A stretch of DNA of 6,334 nt from a bacterium TMED221 (GCA_002169115.2 NHJS02000029.1:19318-25651), one strand, 5' to 3'; shown: positions 1-5,617, counted from the stretch's first letter. Translations and numbers: made by a program. Notes: generated by a model not told the origin, from the sequence alone.

Positions 1-65
1 CCAAAGTTTGTGTCAGAATCAGCGAATGACTCACCAGAGAGTTTTAAAAGGACTCTCTTTGACAT
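1..65 (-). CDS. pyrH: UMP kinase, N-terminal start only (partial)
   Basis: The minus strand from position 65 opens with ATG and reads MSKRVLLKLSGESFADSDTN, then runs off the left edge of the window. The KRVLLKLSGE motif is the nucleotide-binding beginning of bacterial UMP kinase, an amino-acid-kinase-fold enzyme that phosphorylates UMP to UDP in the cytoplasm for pyrimidine nucleotide supply. Only about 21 codons are visible, so no catalytic residues beyond this lysine/glycine motif can be checked. The ATG follows the tsf stop codon with no gap (TAAATG), so translation is probably coupled. The position after rpsB-tsf is the usual place for pyrH in Actinobacteria and many other bacteria, which supports the call despite the short length. 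Confidence 0.88.
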   Translation of the reverse strand, partial: MSKRVLLKLSGESFADSDTNF

Positions 66-674
66 TTAGGAACCTACTTCCACCCTAGAAAATTGCTTTA
101 TAAAGATTTTTTCTCCAAGTTTTCCAGACATTTCTTCTATCATAGTGCCAACTTTTCCATCATATATCTCAGGATTGCAAAATATTTGTTCATTCAAAAC
201 CGTATCTTTAAAGAACGAAATAATTCGACCTTCAACAATCTTTTCAATTACTTCAGCTGGTTTACCTTCATTTTCTGATTGTTTAACAATAATATCTTTT
301 TCTTCAGTTATTTTAGCTTCTGGAATATCCTCAATATTTAGATAATTAGGTTTCATCGCAGCAATATGCATTGCAATTTGTTTTGCAGAATCTTTGAATT
401 CTTCAGATTTAGCAACAAAATCAGTTTCACAAGCTAGTTCCACTAGAACACCAGACACAGCTCTATCTTGTTGGTAATGAATGTAGTCACCAATAGTTCC
501 CTGGTTAGCCTCTTTATCTTCACGTTTTTTAGAGTCAGCTAAACCTTTCTCTCTTAAATATTTCACAGCTGCTTCAAAATCTGAATTAGTTTCTGTTAAT
601 GCTTTTTTTGCATCCATCATTCCAGCACCAGTCATATCCCTAAGTTTTTTTACTTCAGTGGCTGAAATACTCAT
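66..674 (-). CDS. tsf: Elongation factor Ts (EF-Ts)
   Basis: EF-Ts is the cytoplasmic nucleotide-exchange factor that releases GDP from EF-Tu. The 202-residue protein has the N-terminal UBA-like helix region with the signature MTGAGMMDAKKAL at residues 14-26, and the core motif ACETDFVAK at 81-89, whose TDFV segment contacts the EF-Tu nucleotide-binding region. The C-terminal part (about 138-196) carries the EVIEKIVEGRI helix and ends in the usual strand and short tail. The length is well below the roughly 280 residues of the E. coli protein and resembles the short form of Thermus. The ATG start shares one base with the rpsB stop (TAATG), and an AAGGA element at 684-688 sits 9 bases upstream inside rpsB, so it should be translated by coupling with rpsB. 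Nothing looks broken. Confidence 0.97.
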   Translation of the reverse strand: MSISATEVKKLRDMTGAGMMDAKKALTETNSDFEAAVKYLREKGLADSKKREDKEANQGTIGDYIHYQQDRAVSGVLVELACETDFVAKSEEFKDSAKQIAMHIAAMKPNYLNIEDIPEAKITEEKDIIVKQSENEGKPAEVIEKIVEGRIISFFKDTVLNEQIFCNPEIYDGKVGTMIEEMSGKLGEKIFIKQFSRVEVGS

Positions 675-1384
675 TATTCGCCATCCTTTTCTGCTTTAAC
701 AGCTTCTAACCCTGCACCTTTTGCACAGGCTTCGGCTATTGCAGATGTAACTACTTCAATAGATCTTATAGCATCATCATTACCAGGTATAACAATATCA
801 ACTCCGGTAGGGTCAACATTTGAGTCAGCCAAACCTATAACAGGTATACCTAATTTGTTTGCTTCTGTGAGTGCAGTAGATTCGTTCATTAAGTCCACAA
901 TAAATATTGCGTCAGGAATTTTACTTAAATTTACAATTCCACCAATAGAACGAGTTAATTTTGTAACTTCTCGTCTAATTCTTAGCCTCTCTGGTTTTGG
1001 ATATGCATTTATCTCTCCAGAATCTTCTAACGAAATTAACTCTTTCAGATAAATGACTCTTTTAATAATAGTTTTAAAGTTTGTTAACATACCGCCCAAC
1101 CATCTATGGTTTACAAATGGCATTCCAGCAGATTCAGCTTGTACTTGGATTACATTTTGAGCTTGTGGTTTAGTACCTACAAACAATACTTTTCCTCCGT
1201 TTGCTACAATTTTTTGAACAAAATCTTCAGCTTTTGCGATAGCATCATAAGTTATTCTTAAATCTAAGATGTGTATACCGCTCTTGTCCCCATAGATATA
1301 ATTATCCATTTTTGGGTTCCATCGTTGGGTCTGATGACCAAAATGAACTCCTGCTTCTAAGAGTTCTTTCATATTTGTACTCAT
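674..1384 (-). CDS. rpsB: 30S ribosomal protein uS2
   Basis: This is ribosomal protein uS2, which binds the 30S subunit near the platform/head junction and is needed to recruit bS1 where present. Recognisable conserved blocks are MKELLEAGVHFGHQTQRWNP near residues 5-24, VNHRWLGGMLTNFKT at 91-105 and IPVIGLADSNVDP at 180-192, followed by the IPGNDDAIRSI segment. The length of 236 residues is at the short end of the family, with almost no C-terminal extension. The ATG at 1384 is favoured because AAAGGAG lies four bases upstream. A second ATG four codons later has no such spacing. The gene has its own predicted promoter and structured leader, and its stop overlaps the tsf start by one base. It is therefore likely to be the first gene of an rpsB-tsf-pyrH unit with leader-level control. 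Confidence 0.98.
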   Translation of the reverse strand: MSTNMKELLEAGVHFGHQTQRWNPKMDNYIYGDKSGIHILDLRITYDAIAKAEDFVQKIVANGGKVLFVGTKPQAQNVIQVQAESAGMPFVNHRWLGGMLTNFKTIIKRVIYLKELISLEDSGEINAYPKPERLRIRREVTKLTRSIGGIVNLSKIPDAIFIVDLMNESTALTEANKLGIPVIGLADSNVDPTGVDIVIPGNDDAIRSIEVVTSAIAEACAKGAGLEAVKAEKDGE

Positions 1385-1480
1385 TATTCTCCTTTGGTTA
1401 TTTCATCCCATATTTATTACTTTCGCGGCTTCCAAACTTACGTTCACCAAGGAAGCTTTAAAAACATGGTGTCTATTTCT
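1385..1480 (-). promoter_or_regulatory. rpsB 5' leader with stem-loop and possible anti-Shine-Dalgarno pairing
   Basis: This is about 95 bases of untranslated leader between the predicted start site and the rpsB ATG. On the minus strand, GCTTCC (1456-1451) pairs with GGAAGC (1433-1428), and GAAC (1445-1442) pairs with GTTT (1437-1434) across a GTAA tetraloop. This makes one 10-bp hairpin with a five-base bulge (TTGGT). The strand TTCCTTGG (1454-1447) could instead pair with CCAAAGGAG (1397-1389), with one bulged A, and hide the ribosome-binding site. The two folds exclude each other. Autogenous control by uS2 is known in other bacteria. Whether this RNA does the same is inference from the pairing alone. 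Confidence 0.5.
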
Positions 1481-1486
1481 TTTTAA

Positions 1487-1514
1487 ATAATACCTAGGAA
1501 TAGGTTTTAATCAA
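1487..1514 (-). promoter_or_regulatory. Predicted promoter of the rpsB-tsf-pyrH unit
   Basis: On the minus strand, TTGATT (1514-1509) lies 16 bases upstream of TATTAT (1492-1487). The second matches the TATAAT consensus at five of six positions and the first matches TTGACA at four. The -35 element overlaps the xerC stop codon. Transcription would begin near 1480. Confidence 0.55.
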
Positions 1515-2371
1515 CCCCTTGGGTGAGTTCTTTTGTATTTTTCTTTTAGTTGTTTTTTTGATACATGAGTATAAATCTGTGTTGTGCTGGGATCAGTATG
1601 GCCCAATAGTTCCTGAACAACCCTTAAATCAGCTCCACCATCTAGTAGATGTGTAGCAAATGTATGTCTGATGCTATGAGGAAAAGTACCTAGCCGCAGT
1701 TTGACAATTCTTCTAACTTCCCTATCACTAATCTTTCTACCTTGAACACCGAGAAAAACAAATTCACCGGAATCCTTGGAACTTATATTAGCTCTGGACT
1801 CTAACCACAATTGATAATATTTATGGGCTTGAGTAGTCATTGGCAATATTCTTGTTTTATTTCCTTTTCCTAAGACTCTTATAGATTGATTACTCTTAAC
1901 ATCATTAATTTTTAAATTAGTAAGTTCTGAAACTCGTAATCCGGAGGAGTAAAGAATTTCAATAATAGCCCTATCTCTTATTTCTTTTGAAGTTGTAGTT
2001 GGTATCCCATTGAGTAGAGTATTTATGTAGCCACTAGTCATAACATTAGGAAGCTTTTTTTCAGTTTTTAGTGCTTTGATATTAGATATATCAGGAATAT
2101 CAACTCCCTTAGTTTTATTACACCAATTGAGAAAAGCTGTAATGGAGGCTATTTTTCGATTTAATGTCGTTTTAGAATAATCCATTTTTGCTAAGCTTTG
2201 TACAAATTTTTCTGGATTAATGGAATTATTATTATTGATGTACTTGAAATACTGAGAAATGTCAGTTTTATAAGCAACGACAGTGTGGTCTGAGTAATTT
2301 TTAAGACTTTTAATAACATCTAAATATTCCTTGAGAAGAACGATCTGAGTGGATGTATTATTTAGTTTCAA
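1511..2371 (-). CDS. xerC: Tyrosine recombinase XerC
   Basis: This is a site-specific tyrosine recombinase expected to resolve chromosome dimers at dif, with a XerD-type partner or alone. The N-terminal SAM-like core-binding domain covers about residues 10-95. The catalytic domain follows, with the full set of active-site residues: R146 (SSGLRVSEL), K169 (LGKGNK), H232 and R235 (PHSIRH), H258 (LLGH) and nucleophile Y267 (TQIYTHV). The 286-residue length and the KRTHPRG tail match actinobacterial XerC, and xerC upstream of rpsB is the expected context, so a mobile-element integrase is unlikely. The first codon appears to be TTG at 2371, overlapping the permease stop by 14 bases. No ATG or GTG starts the conserved domain, and the upstream AGAGAAAAGA is only a weak ribosome site, so the exact start is uncertain. 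Confidence 0.93.
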   Translation of the reverse strand: MKLNNTSTQIVLLKEYLDVIKSLKNYSDHTVVAYKTDISQYFKYINNNNSINPEKFVQSLAKMDYSKTTLNRKIASITAFLNWCNKTKGVDIPDISNIKALKTEKKLPNVMTSGYINTLLNGIPTTTSKEIRDRAIIEILYSSGLRVSELTNLKINDVKSNQSIRVLGKGNKTRILPMTTQAHKYYQLWLESRANISSKDSGEFVFLGVQGRKISDREVRRIVKLRLGTFPHSIRHTFATHLLDGGADLRVVQELLGHTDPSTTQIYTHVSKKQLKEKYKRTHPRG

Positions 2372-3113
2372 GTCTTTTCTCTATTTGTCTTTGAATCGCT
2401 GAAAGTATCAAAGTAATACATAAATATAAAACTGTTAAGACAAGATATGTCTCAGCAAACCTAAAAGTACTGCCTGAATAGAGACGACCTCTATATGTTA
2501 AATCTTCTACTGCTAAAACAGAGAGTAAAGATGAATCTTTCATCATGGAGATAAAGTCATTACCCAAAGCCGGAAGCATATTTCTAAAAGCCTGCGGAAG
2601 AACTATGAATCTCATGACTTGTCTATCATTTAATCCAAGTGATGCGCCACCCTCTCTCTGGCCTTGAGAAACAGATTCAATACCCGCACGAAATACTTCT
2701 GCTATATATGCACCATAGAAAACTGAAAGGGCGATTATTGCGCGCATTAACATAGGTACATTTCCATTATTGATATTTAGAAATTCTGCTGCATTAGCTA
2801 CAAGTACAAAAGCAATAGTAAAAATCAATATTAAGACTGGGACACCACGAATAAATTCAATGTATGTTCTAGATAAAGTACTAGCAATTTTATTATTAGA
2901 AATTCTACCGATTCCAGATATGAGACCTAGGAAAAGTGCAATGATGAAGGATGCGATTGTAGAAAGAAAAGTAAGTTTTAAACCAGGGAGAATGAAGAAA
3001 AAGGCTTTGTTGTATTCTGGATCTACAACAATTATATAAAACATCCATGTAATGATTACGGATAAAATTATCATCCACCAGTTTTCGGGTTTAAAGATGT
3101 TTTTAAGTTTCAT
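2358..3113 (-). CDS. Polar amino-acid ABC transporter permease (HisM/GlnP type)
   Basis: This is an inner-membrane permease of an amino-acid ABC importer of the His/Glu/Gln/Arg/opine family. Hydrophobic helices are visible at about residues 12-30, 46-69, 89-110, 121-142 and 221-240. The cytoplasmic EAA loop that docks the ATPase is clear at about 150-175 (EGGASLGL ... VLPQAFRNMLP), followed by the conserved MMKDSSLLSVL segment at 190-200. The 251-residue length is somewhat longer than the usual 215-230 because of an extra N-terminal helix before the first core helix. The ATG at 3113 has only a weak GGT ribosome site. It lies 73 bases after the substrate-binding lipoprotein gene and overlaps xerC, so all three are likely cotranscribed. 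No ATP-binding subunit is present in the window. Substrate cannot be read from the permease itself. Confidence 0.93.
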   Translation of the reverse strand: MKLKNIFKPENWWMIILSVIITWMFYIIVVDPEYNKAFFFILPGLKLTFLSTIASFIIALFLGLISGIGRISNNKIASTLSRTYIEFIRGVPVLILIFTIAFVLVANAAEFLNINNGNVPMLMRAIIALSVFYGAYIAEVFRAGIESVSQGQREGGASLGLNDRQVMRFIVLPQAFRNMLPALGNDFISMMKDSSLLSVLAVEDLTYRGRLYSGSTFRFAETYLVLTVLYLCITLILSAIQRQIEKRLETK

Positions 3114-3131
3114 TATTTACCATATTAAAGC

Positions 3132-3157
3132 AATAGGCACGGATTTCCGTGCCTATT
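3132..3157. terminator. Perfect 11-bp stem-loop between lipoprotein and permease genes
   Basis: AATAGGCACGG (3132-3142) and CCGTGCCTATT (3147-3157) pair perfectly around a four-base loop. In the minus-strand transcript the hairpin is followed by GCTTTAATATGG, which lacks a proper U-run. It is therefore better read as a partial terminator or a 3'-end stabiliser of the lipoprotein mRNA than as a full terminator. Such an element often gives more binding protein than permease. Confidence 0.6.
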
Positions 3158-3162
3158 ACAAG

Positions 3163-3184
3163 TTTAAATTTTTATAAATTTAAA
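3163..3184. repeat. AT-only 9-bp inverted repeat after the lipoprotein stop codon
   Basis: TTTAAATTT (3163-3171) and AAATTTAAA (3176-3184) are perfectly complementary around a four-base spacer, starting three bases past the lipoprotein stop codon. The stem is all A-T and weak. It could fold in the mRNA next to the stronger hairpin at 3132-3157, or it could be chance in AT-rich DNA. Confidence 0.35.
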
Positions 3185-3186
3185 AG

Positions 3187-4071
3187 TTATACTTCACAGT
3201 CCTCAGGTAGATACTCTGCAGGAATGTTCTCGTCACATTCAGCAATATCATCATAGGTAACAGCAAAGTCAGGTGAGAAAAATTTAGCATTGATCTCTCC
3301 TAGTTTTCCACTATCTGACATAGCAGCTAATCCTTGATTAACTACATCTACAAGAGGGCTTCCATTAGGAAATGCAAATCCTAGTTGTTCTGAAGTTAAA
3401 TCTCCACCAACTAGTTTTACTTTATCTTTGTTTGCACCCATGTATCCAAGACCAGCAGTTTCATCAATAATTGAAGCATCTGCATCACCTGAAATTACAG
3501 CAGCGATTGCGAAATCGAATGTATCAAAAGCTTTTACTTTGTCTTCACCTAATTCTGCAACAGCAAACTCATAGTTAGTTGTACCTTTTTGTACAGCAAC
3601 TGTGTAGTCTCCTGATTTAAGATCATCAATACTCATAACCATTGAATTATCAGCAGCAACAAGTACTTTTTGAGCTAAGTTAATGTAACCATTAGAAAAA
3701 TCAACGATTTCATCTCTTTCACTTGTAATTGTTATTCCATCACCAGCAATCATGAACTGACCATCAGCTGTTGCTTGAATCATTCCATCCCATGCTGTAG
3801 GAACATATACAGGTGTAAAGTTCATTAACTCTCCCATGTGATTAAAAACATCATAATCCCAACCCAAAGCTTCGCCTGTTTCAGCGTCAATGTAATTAAA
3901 TGGTAAGTATGCGTTCTCAACAGCGAATGTAAATTCACATCCACCAAGATCTGGTAACCCATTGTCTCCAGTAGTAATATCTACTTCATCACATGGAGTA
4001 GCTGTACCAGAACAAGCGGTTGCTACTAATGCAAGAGCAAATATTAAAATAAGTGTTTTCTTATTTTTCAA
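3187..4071 (-). CDS. Amino-acid ABC transporter substrate-binding lipoprotein
   Basis: This is the extracytoplasmic binding protein (SBP_bac_3 family) of a polar amino-acid importer. A lysine-rich start and hydrophobic stretch lead to a lipobox, ATAC with C20 as the predicted lipidated residue, so the mature protein is anchored to the outer face of the membrane. The family fold starts at about residue 46. The ligand motif GITITSERDEIVDFS spans 112-126, where R119 is expected to hold the ligand carboxylate, and D203 (ASIID) the amino group. The start is TTG, supported by GGAGG nine bases upstream and no nearby ATG. Four further cysteines sit at the ends of the mature protein (C27, C45, C279, C292), which could form disulfides. 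The promoter carries ARG-box-like repeats, so arginine or another basic amino acid is the favoured but unproven ligand. Confidence 0.93.
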   Translation of the reverse strand: MKNKKTLILIFALALVATACSGTATPCDEVDITTGDNGLPDLGGCEFTFAVENAYLPFNYIDAETGEALGWDYDVFNHMGELMNFTPVYVPTAWDGMIQATADGQFMIAGDGITITSERDEIVDFSNGYINLAQKVLVAADNSMVMSIDDLKSGDYTVAVQKGTTNYEFAVAELGEDKVKAFDTFDFAIAAVISGDADASIIDETAGLGYMGANKDKVKLVGGDLTSEQLGFAFPNGSPLVDVVNQGLAAMSDSGKLGEINAKFFSPDFAVTYDDIAECDENIPAEYLPEDCEV

Positions 4072-4080
4072 TTTTCTAAA

Positions 4081-4085
4081 CCTCC
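4081..4085 (-). promoter_or_regulatory. Ribosome-binding site that fixes a TTG start
   Basis: GGAGG on the minus strand lies nine bases upstream of the TTG at 4071. It is the strongest Shine-Dalgarno sequence in the window. There is no in-frame ATG or GTG between it and the signal peptide, so it decides the non-ATG start of the lipoprotein gene. Confidence 0.75.
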
Positions 4086-4106
4086 GTTTATATTTAAGTT
4101 GTAATT

Positions 4107-4144
4107 ATTGCATAAATATACATAAAGATGAATATTTATGCAAA
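4107..4144. promoter_or_regulatory. Putative tandem ARG-box operator (ArgR-type site)
   Basis: Two 14-base cores are present: TGCATAAATATACA (4109-4122) and TGAATATTTATGCA (4129-4142). Against the ArgR consensus TGAATwwwwATTCA they match at 12 and 13 of 14 positions. Their centres are 20 bases apart, as expected for paired 18-bp ARG boxes with a 2-bp spacer. Together they form a perfect 12-bp inverted repeat (4108-4119 with 4132-4143). The pair covers the predicted -35 and -10 of the transporter promoter, so binding would repress it. An argR gene is not in the window, so this rests on sequence match and context. Confidence 0.6.
4115..4143 (-). promoter_or_regulatory. Predicted promoter of the amino-acid transporter operon
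   Basis: On the minus strand, TTGCAT (4143-4138) and TATATT (4120-4115) are separated by 17 bases. The -10 matches the consensus at five of six positions, while the -35 is weak (three of six). Transcription would start near 4108, giving a leader of about 37 bases that contains the strong ribosome-binding site. The promoter lies entirely inside the ARG-box palindrome. Confidence 0.5.
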
Positions 4145-4148
4145 AATT

Positions 4149-4904
4149 TTATGCATCTAATGTATTTTTATAATCAGGTTGTCTCTTGTCCATAAAGGCC
4201 ATCATCCCCTCAGCAGCATCAGAATGAATAAATCTATTCTTTTGATTTATACCCTCAAGCTCTAAAGATTCCGAGAAAGTTTTGTTTAGACCATTTTTAA
4301 TTTGTTCTTTATTCATGCATATAGAGATAAAACTTAACTTATCTAATGTTGCGATTAAAGAGGATGCTTCATTTTGTAGATCGCTTGGATCAACCATTTT
4401 ATAGAGCATATTAAGCCTATTCATTTCCTCACCAGTGATTTCTTCGCTAGTCATCATTAACTCTTTAGCTTTTTGTACGCCTATTGTTCTGGGCAGAGTC
4501 CATGAACCCGCAAAATCAACTACGAGCCCTCTCCTAGCAAATACTTCTATAAATCGAGCAGTTGGTGTAGCAATTATAAAATCTGATAAAAGAATCATGT
4601 TTGCACCTGCTCCTGCACAAATTCCATCAACTAGAGAAATTACAGGTTTTCTACAGTCCCATAAAGCTTGTGCTGCATCGGTAACATCATCCATGAGTGC
4701 ATTGAGGTTCTCACCTAGTTGAGCACCTGAAGAAAAGTTGCCATTTGACTGGGATAAAACCAAATACTTTAAATCACTTTCATCAAATTCTTTTACTTGT
4801 TTTCGAAACTCAATCCAATCATTTGCTGATATAGAGTTTTTTGTTTTCTCATCATTAAAACTAAGAGTTAGTACGTTACCTTTATTTTTAGATTCTAAAA
4901 CCAT
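4149..4904 (-). CDS. Enoyl-CoA hydratase/isomerase (crotonase) family protein
   Basis: This is a crotonase-fold enzyme acting on an acyl-CoA thioester, presumably in the cytoplasm. The oxyanion-hole segments are seen as NFSSGAQLGE (56-65) and GICAGAGANMILLSD (94-108). The ARFIEVFARRGLVVDFAGSW block (117-135) and LPRTIG (137-142) follow the usual pattern. Aligning by eye with mitochondrial enoyl-CoA hydratase, the two catalytic glutamates fall on N102 and F122, whereas D130 sits in the LV-x-D position typical of PaaG-like members, which use an aspartate. It may therefore be an isomerase or another crotonase activity rather than a standard hydratase. Substrate is unknown. Length (251) is normal. 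The ATG at 4904 has no clear Shine-Dalgarno sequence, and a TATATT 12 bases upstream suggests a leaderless or near-leaderless transcript. It stands alone between two promoter regions. Confidence 0.88.
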   Translation of the reverse strand: MVLESKNKGNVLTLSFNDEKTKNSISANDWIEFRKQVKEFDESDLKYLVLSQSNGNFSSGAQLGENLNALMDDVTDAAQALWDCRKPVISLVDGICAGAGANMILLSDFIIATPTARFIEVFARRGLVVDFAGSWTLPRTIGVQKAKELMMTSEEITGEEMNRLNMLYKMVDPSDLQNEASSLIATLDKLSFISICMNKEQIKNGLNKTFSESLELEGINQKNRFIHSDAAEGMMAFMDKRQPDYKNTLDA

Positions 4905-4941
4905 ATTTCAAGTTTAATATAAATTAATTTAGAATGTAGGT
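4905..4941. promoter_or_regulatory. 37-bp divergent promoter region
   Basis: The gap separates the crotonase start (minus strand) from the small membrane-protein start (plus strand). TATATT on the minus strand (4921-4916) and TATAAA on the plus strand (4918-4923) overlap, and either could serve as a -10 box. No convincing -35 is seen. Both transcripts would have very short leaders, and the two polymerases would compete for one site. The assignment rests on weak AT-rich matches. Confidence 0.35.
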
Positions 4942-5049
4942 ATGGGATTTGATCCAAATAGACCTTATAAAGCCAACAAAACTGATTATTTCAATATTGT
5001 TTTTAGCATAATTCTGGCTGCTGTCGCAATTATATGGGCTTTAAGTTAA
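4942..5049 (+). CDS. Small single-pass membrane protein of unknown function (35 residues)
   Basis: This is a 35-codon plus-strand reading frame starting ATG and ending TAA. The N-terminal half is polar with the string MGFDPNRPYKANKTDY. Residues 17-34 are a clean hydrophobic helix ending in IIWAL, so it should insert once in the membrane with a basic, probably cytoplasmic N-terminus. It is the only plus-strand gene, fills the crotonase-rnhB gap and overlaps the 3' end of rnhB by 20 bp tail to tail. There is no good Shine-Dalgarno sequence, since GTAGG lies one base before the ATG, so it may be leaderless. The proline/arginine motif followed by a DY pair and a helix looks like a real, selected peptide rather than noise. 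I have an uncertain impression of similar small actinobacterial proteins. Function is unknown. Confidence 0.6.
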   Translation: MGFDPNRPYKANKTDYFNIVFSIILAAVAIIWALS

Positions 5050-5617
5050 AAGACGCCCTATGTAGTTCTGTAAGACCATACTTAGCAATAGCATTTCTAT
5101 GTTTCAAGGTTCCATATCCTTTATTGCTTGCAAAGTCATACTCAGGATATGTATTTGAGATCTTTATCATATAATTATCCCTACTCACTTTGGCAATAAT
5201 GCTTGCTAAAGCAATAGCAAGACTTTTATCTTCTCCTCTAGTTAAAGATATTGCATTCGATATATTTATTTTGAAATGATCTACATATATTTTTTCAGTA
5301 CCTTTTTTTATCTTATTTATTGAATCTGAAAGAACAACCTGATTTGCTTTTTGAATACCGTATTTATCGATTTGTGTATTGTCACATATTGAAAGTGCAT
5401 AAACAATATCAGCTTTATGAATGTCGTTGAATATATTATTTCTTTTTTTTGAGCTGAGTTTCTTTGAATCTTTGACTTCTGACAGGTACTTTTTATCTTT
5501 TGAACTTATTTTGACAGCACACCCAACAATTGGCCCTGCAAAACAACCTCTACCTACCTCATCAGCTCCAATAATAAATTGTTCAGGATTTTCCTTCCAA
5601 ATATTTAGTTCAATCAT
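5030..5617 (-). CDS. rnhB: Ribonuclease HII
   Basis: RNase HII cleaves the RNA strand of RNA-DNA hybrids and removes single ribonucleotides misincorporated in DNA. The metal-binding carboxylates are all present: D19 and E20 in GADEVGRGCFAGP, D113 in IYVDHF, and D147 in KVSRDNY. The GRG motif (22-24) and Y168 in NKGYGTLKH provide the junction recognition typical of the HII type. The 195-residue length and the C-terminal GLTELHRASF block are standard. The ATG at 5617 overlaps the end of lepB by eight bases, so translation is probably coupled, with no separate Shine-Dalgarno sequence. lepB followed by rnhB is the common actinobacterial order. The 3' end overlaps a convergent small gene by 20 bp. 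Confidence 0.96.
   Translation of the reverse strand: MIELNIWKENPEQFIIGADEVGRGCFAGPIVGCAVKISSKDKKYLSEVKDSKKLSSKKRNNIFNDIHKADIVYALSICDNTQIDKYGIQKANQVVLSDSINKIKKGTEKIYVDHFKINISNAISLTRGEDKSLAIALASIIAKVSRDNYMIKISNTYPEYDFASNKGYGTLKHRNAIAKYGLTELHRASFNLKPI

Noticed and set aside
36..58. Inverted repeat AGAGAGT ... ACTCTCT near the left edge, a possible terminator after tsf.
   Set aside because: It lies inside the first codons of pyrH, which encode the conserved KRVLLKLSGE motif, and has no U-run. The symmetry is probably due to codon choice.
93..345. Plus-strand open frames of 61 and 66 codons across tsf.
   Set aside because: They are antisense to conserved EF-Ts codons, have no ribosome site and have low-complexity translations.
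1511..2371. The tyrosine recombinase as an integrase of a mobile island, with the transporter genes as cargo.
   Set aside because: Its HPRG tail, length and location before rpsB fit housekeeping XerC. No direct repeats, tRNA target or other mobile genes were seen.
2770..3039. Plus-strand open frame of 89 codons across the permease gene.
   Set aside because: It is antisense to the conserved permease core and its translation shows no recognisable domain.
4108..4143. The 12-bp palindrome read as a rho-independent terminator for the crotonase gene.
   Set aside because: The stem is almost pure A-T with a 12-base loop and no following U-run, while its halves match ARG boxes and overlap a promoter. 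An operator explains it better.
3962..4195. Plus-strand open frame of 77 codons spanning the transporter promoter.
   Set aside because: It runs antisense through the lipoprotein signal peptide and the operator, with no ribosome site and a cysteine/asparagine-rich translation typical of chance frames.
4435..4722. Plus-strand open frame of 95 codons across the crotonase gene.
   Set aside because: It mirrors conserved crotonase codons on the opposite strand and lacks any start signal.
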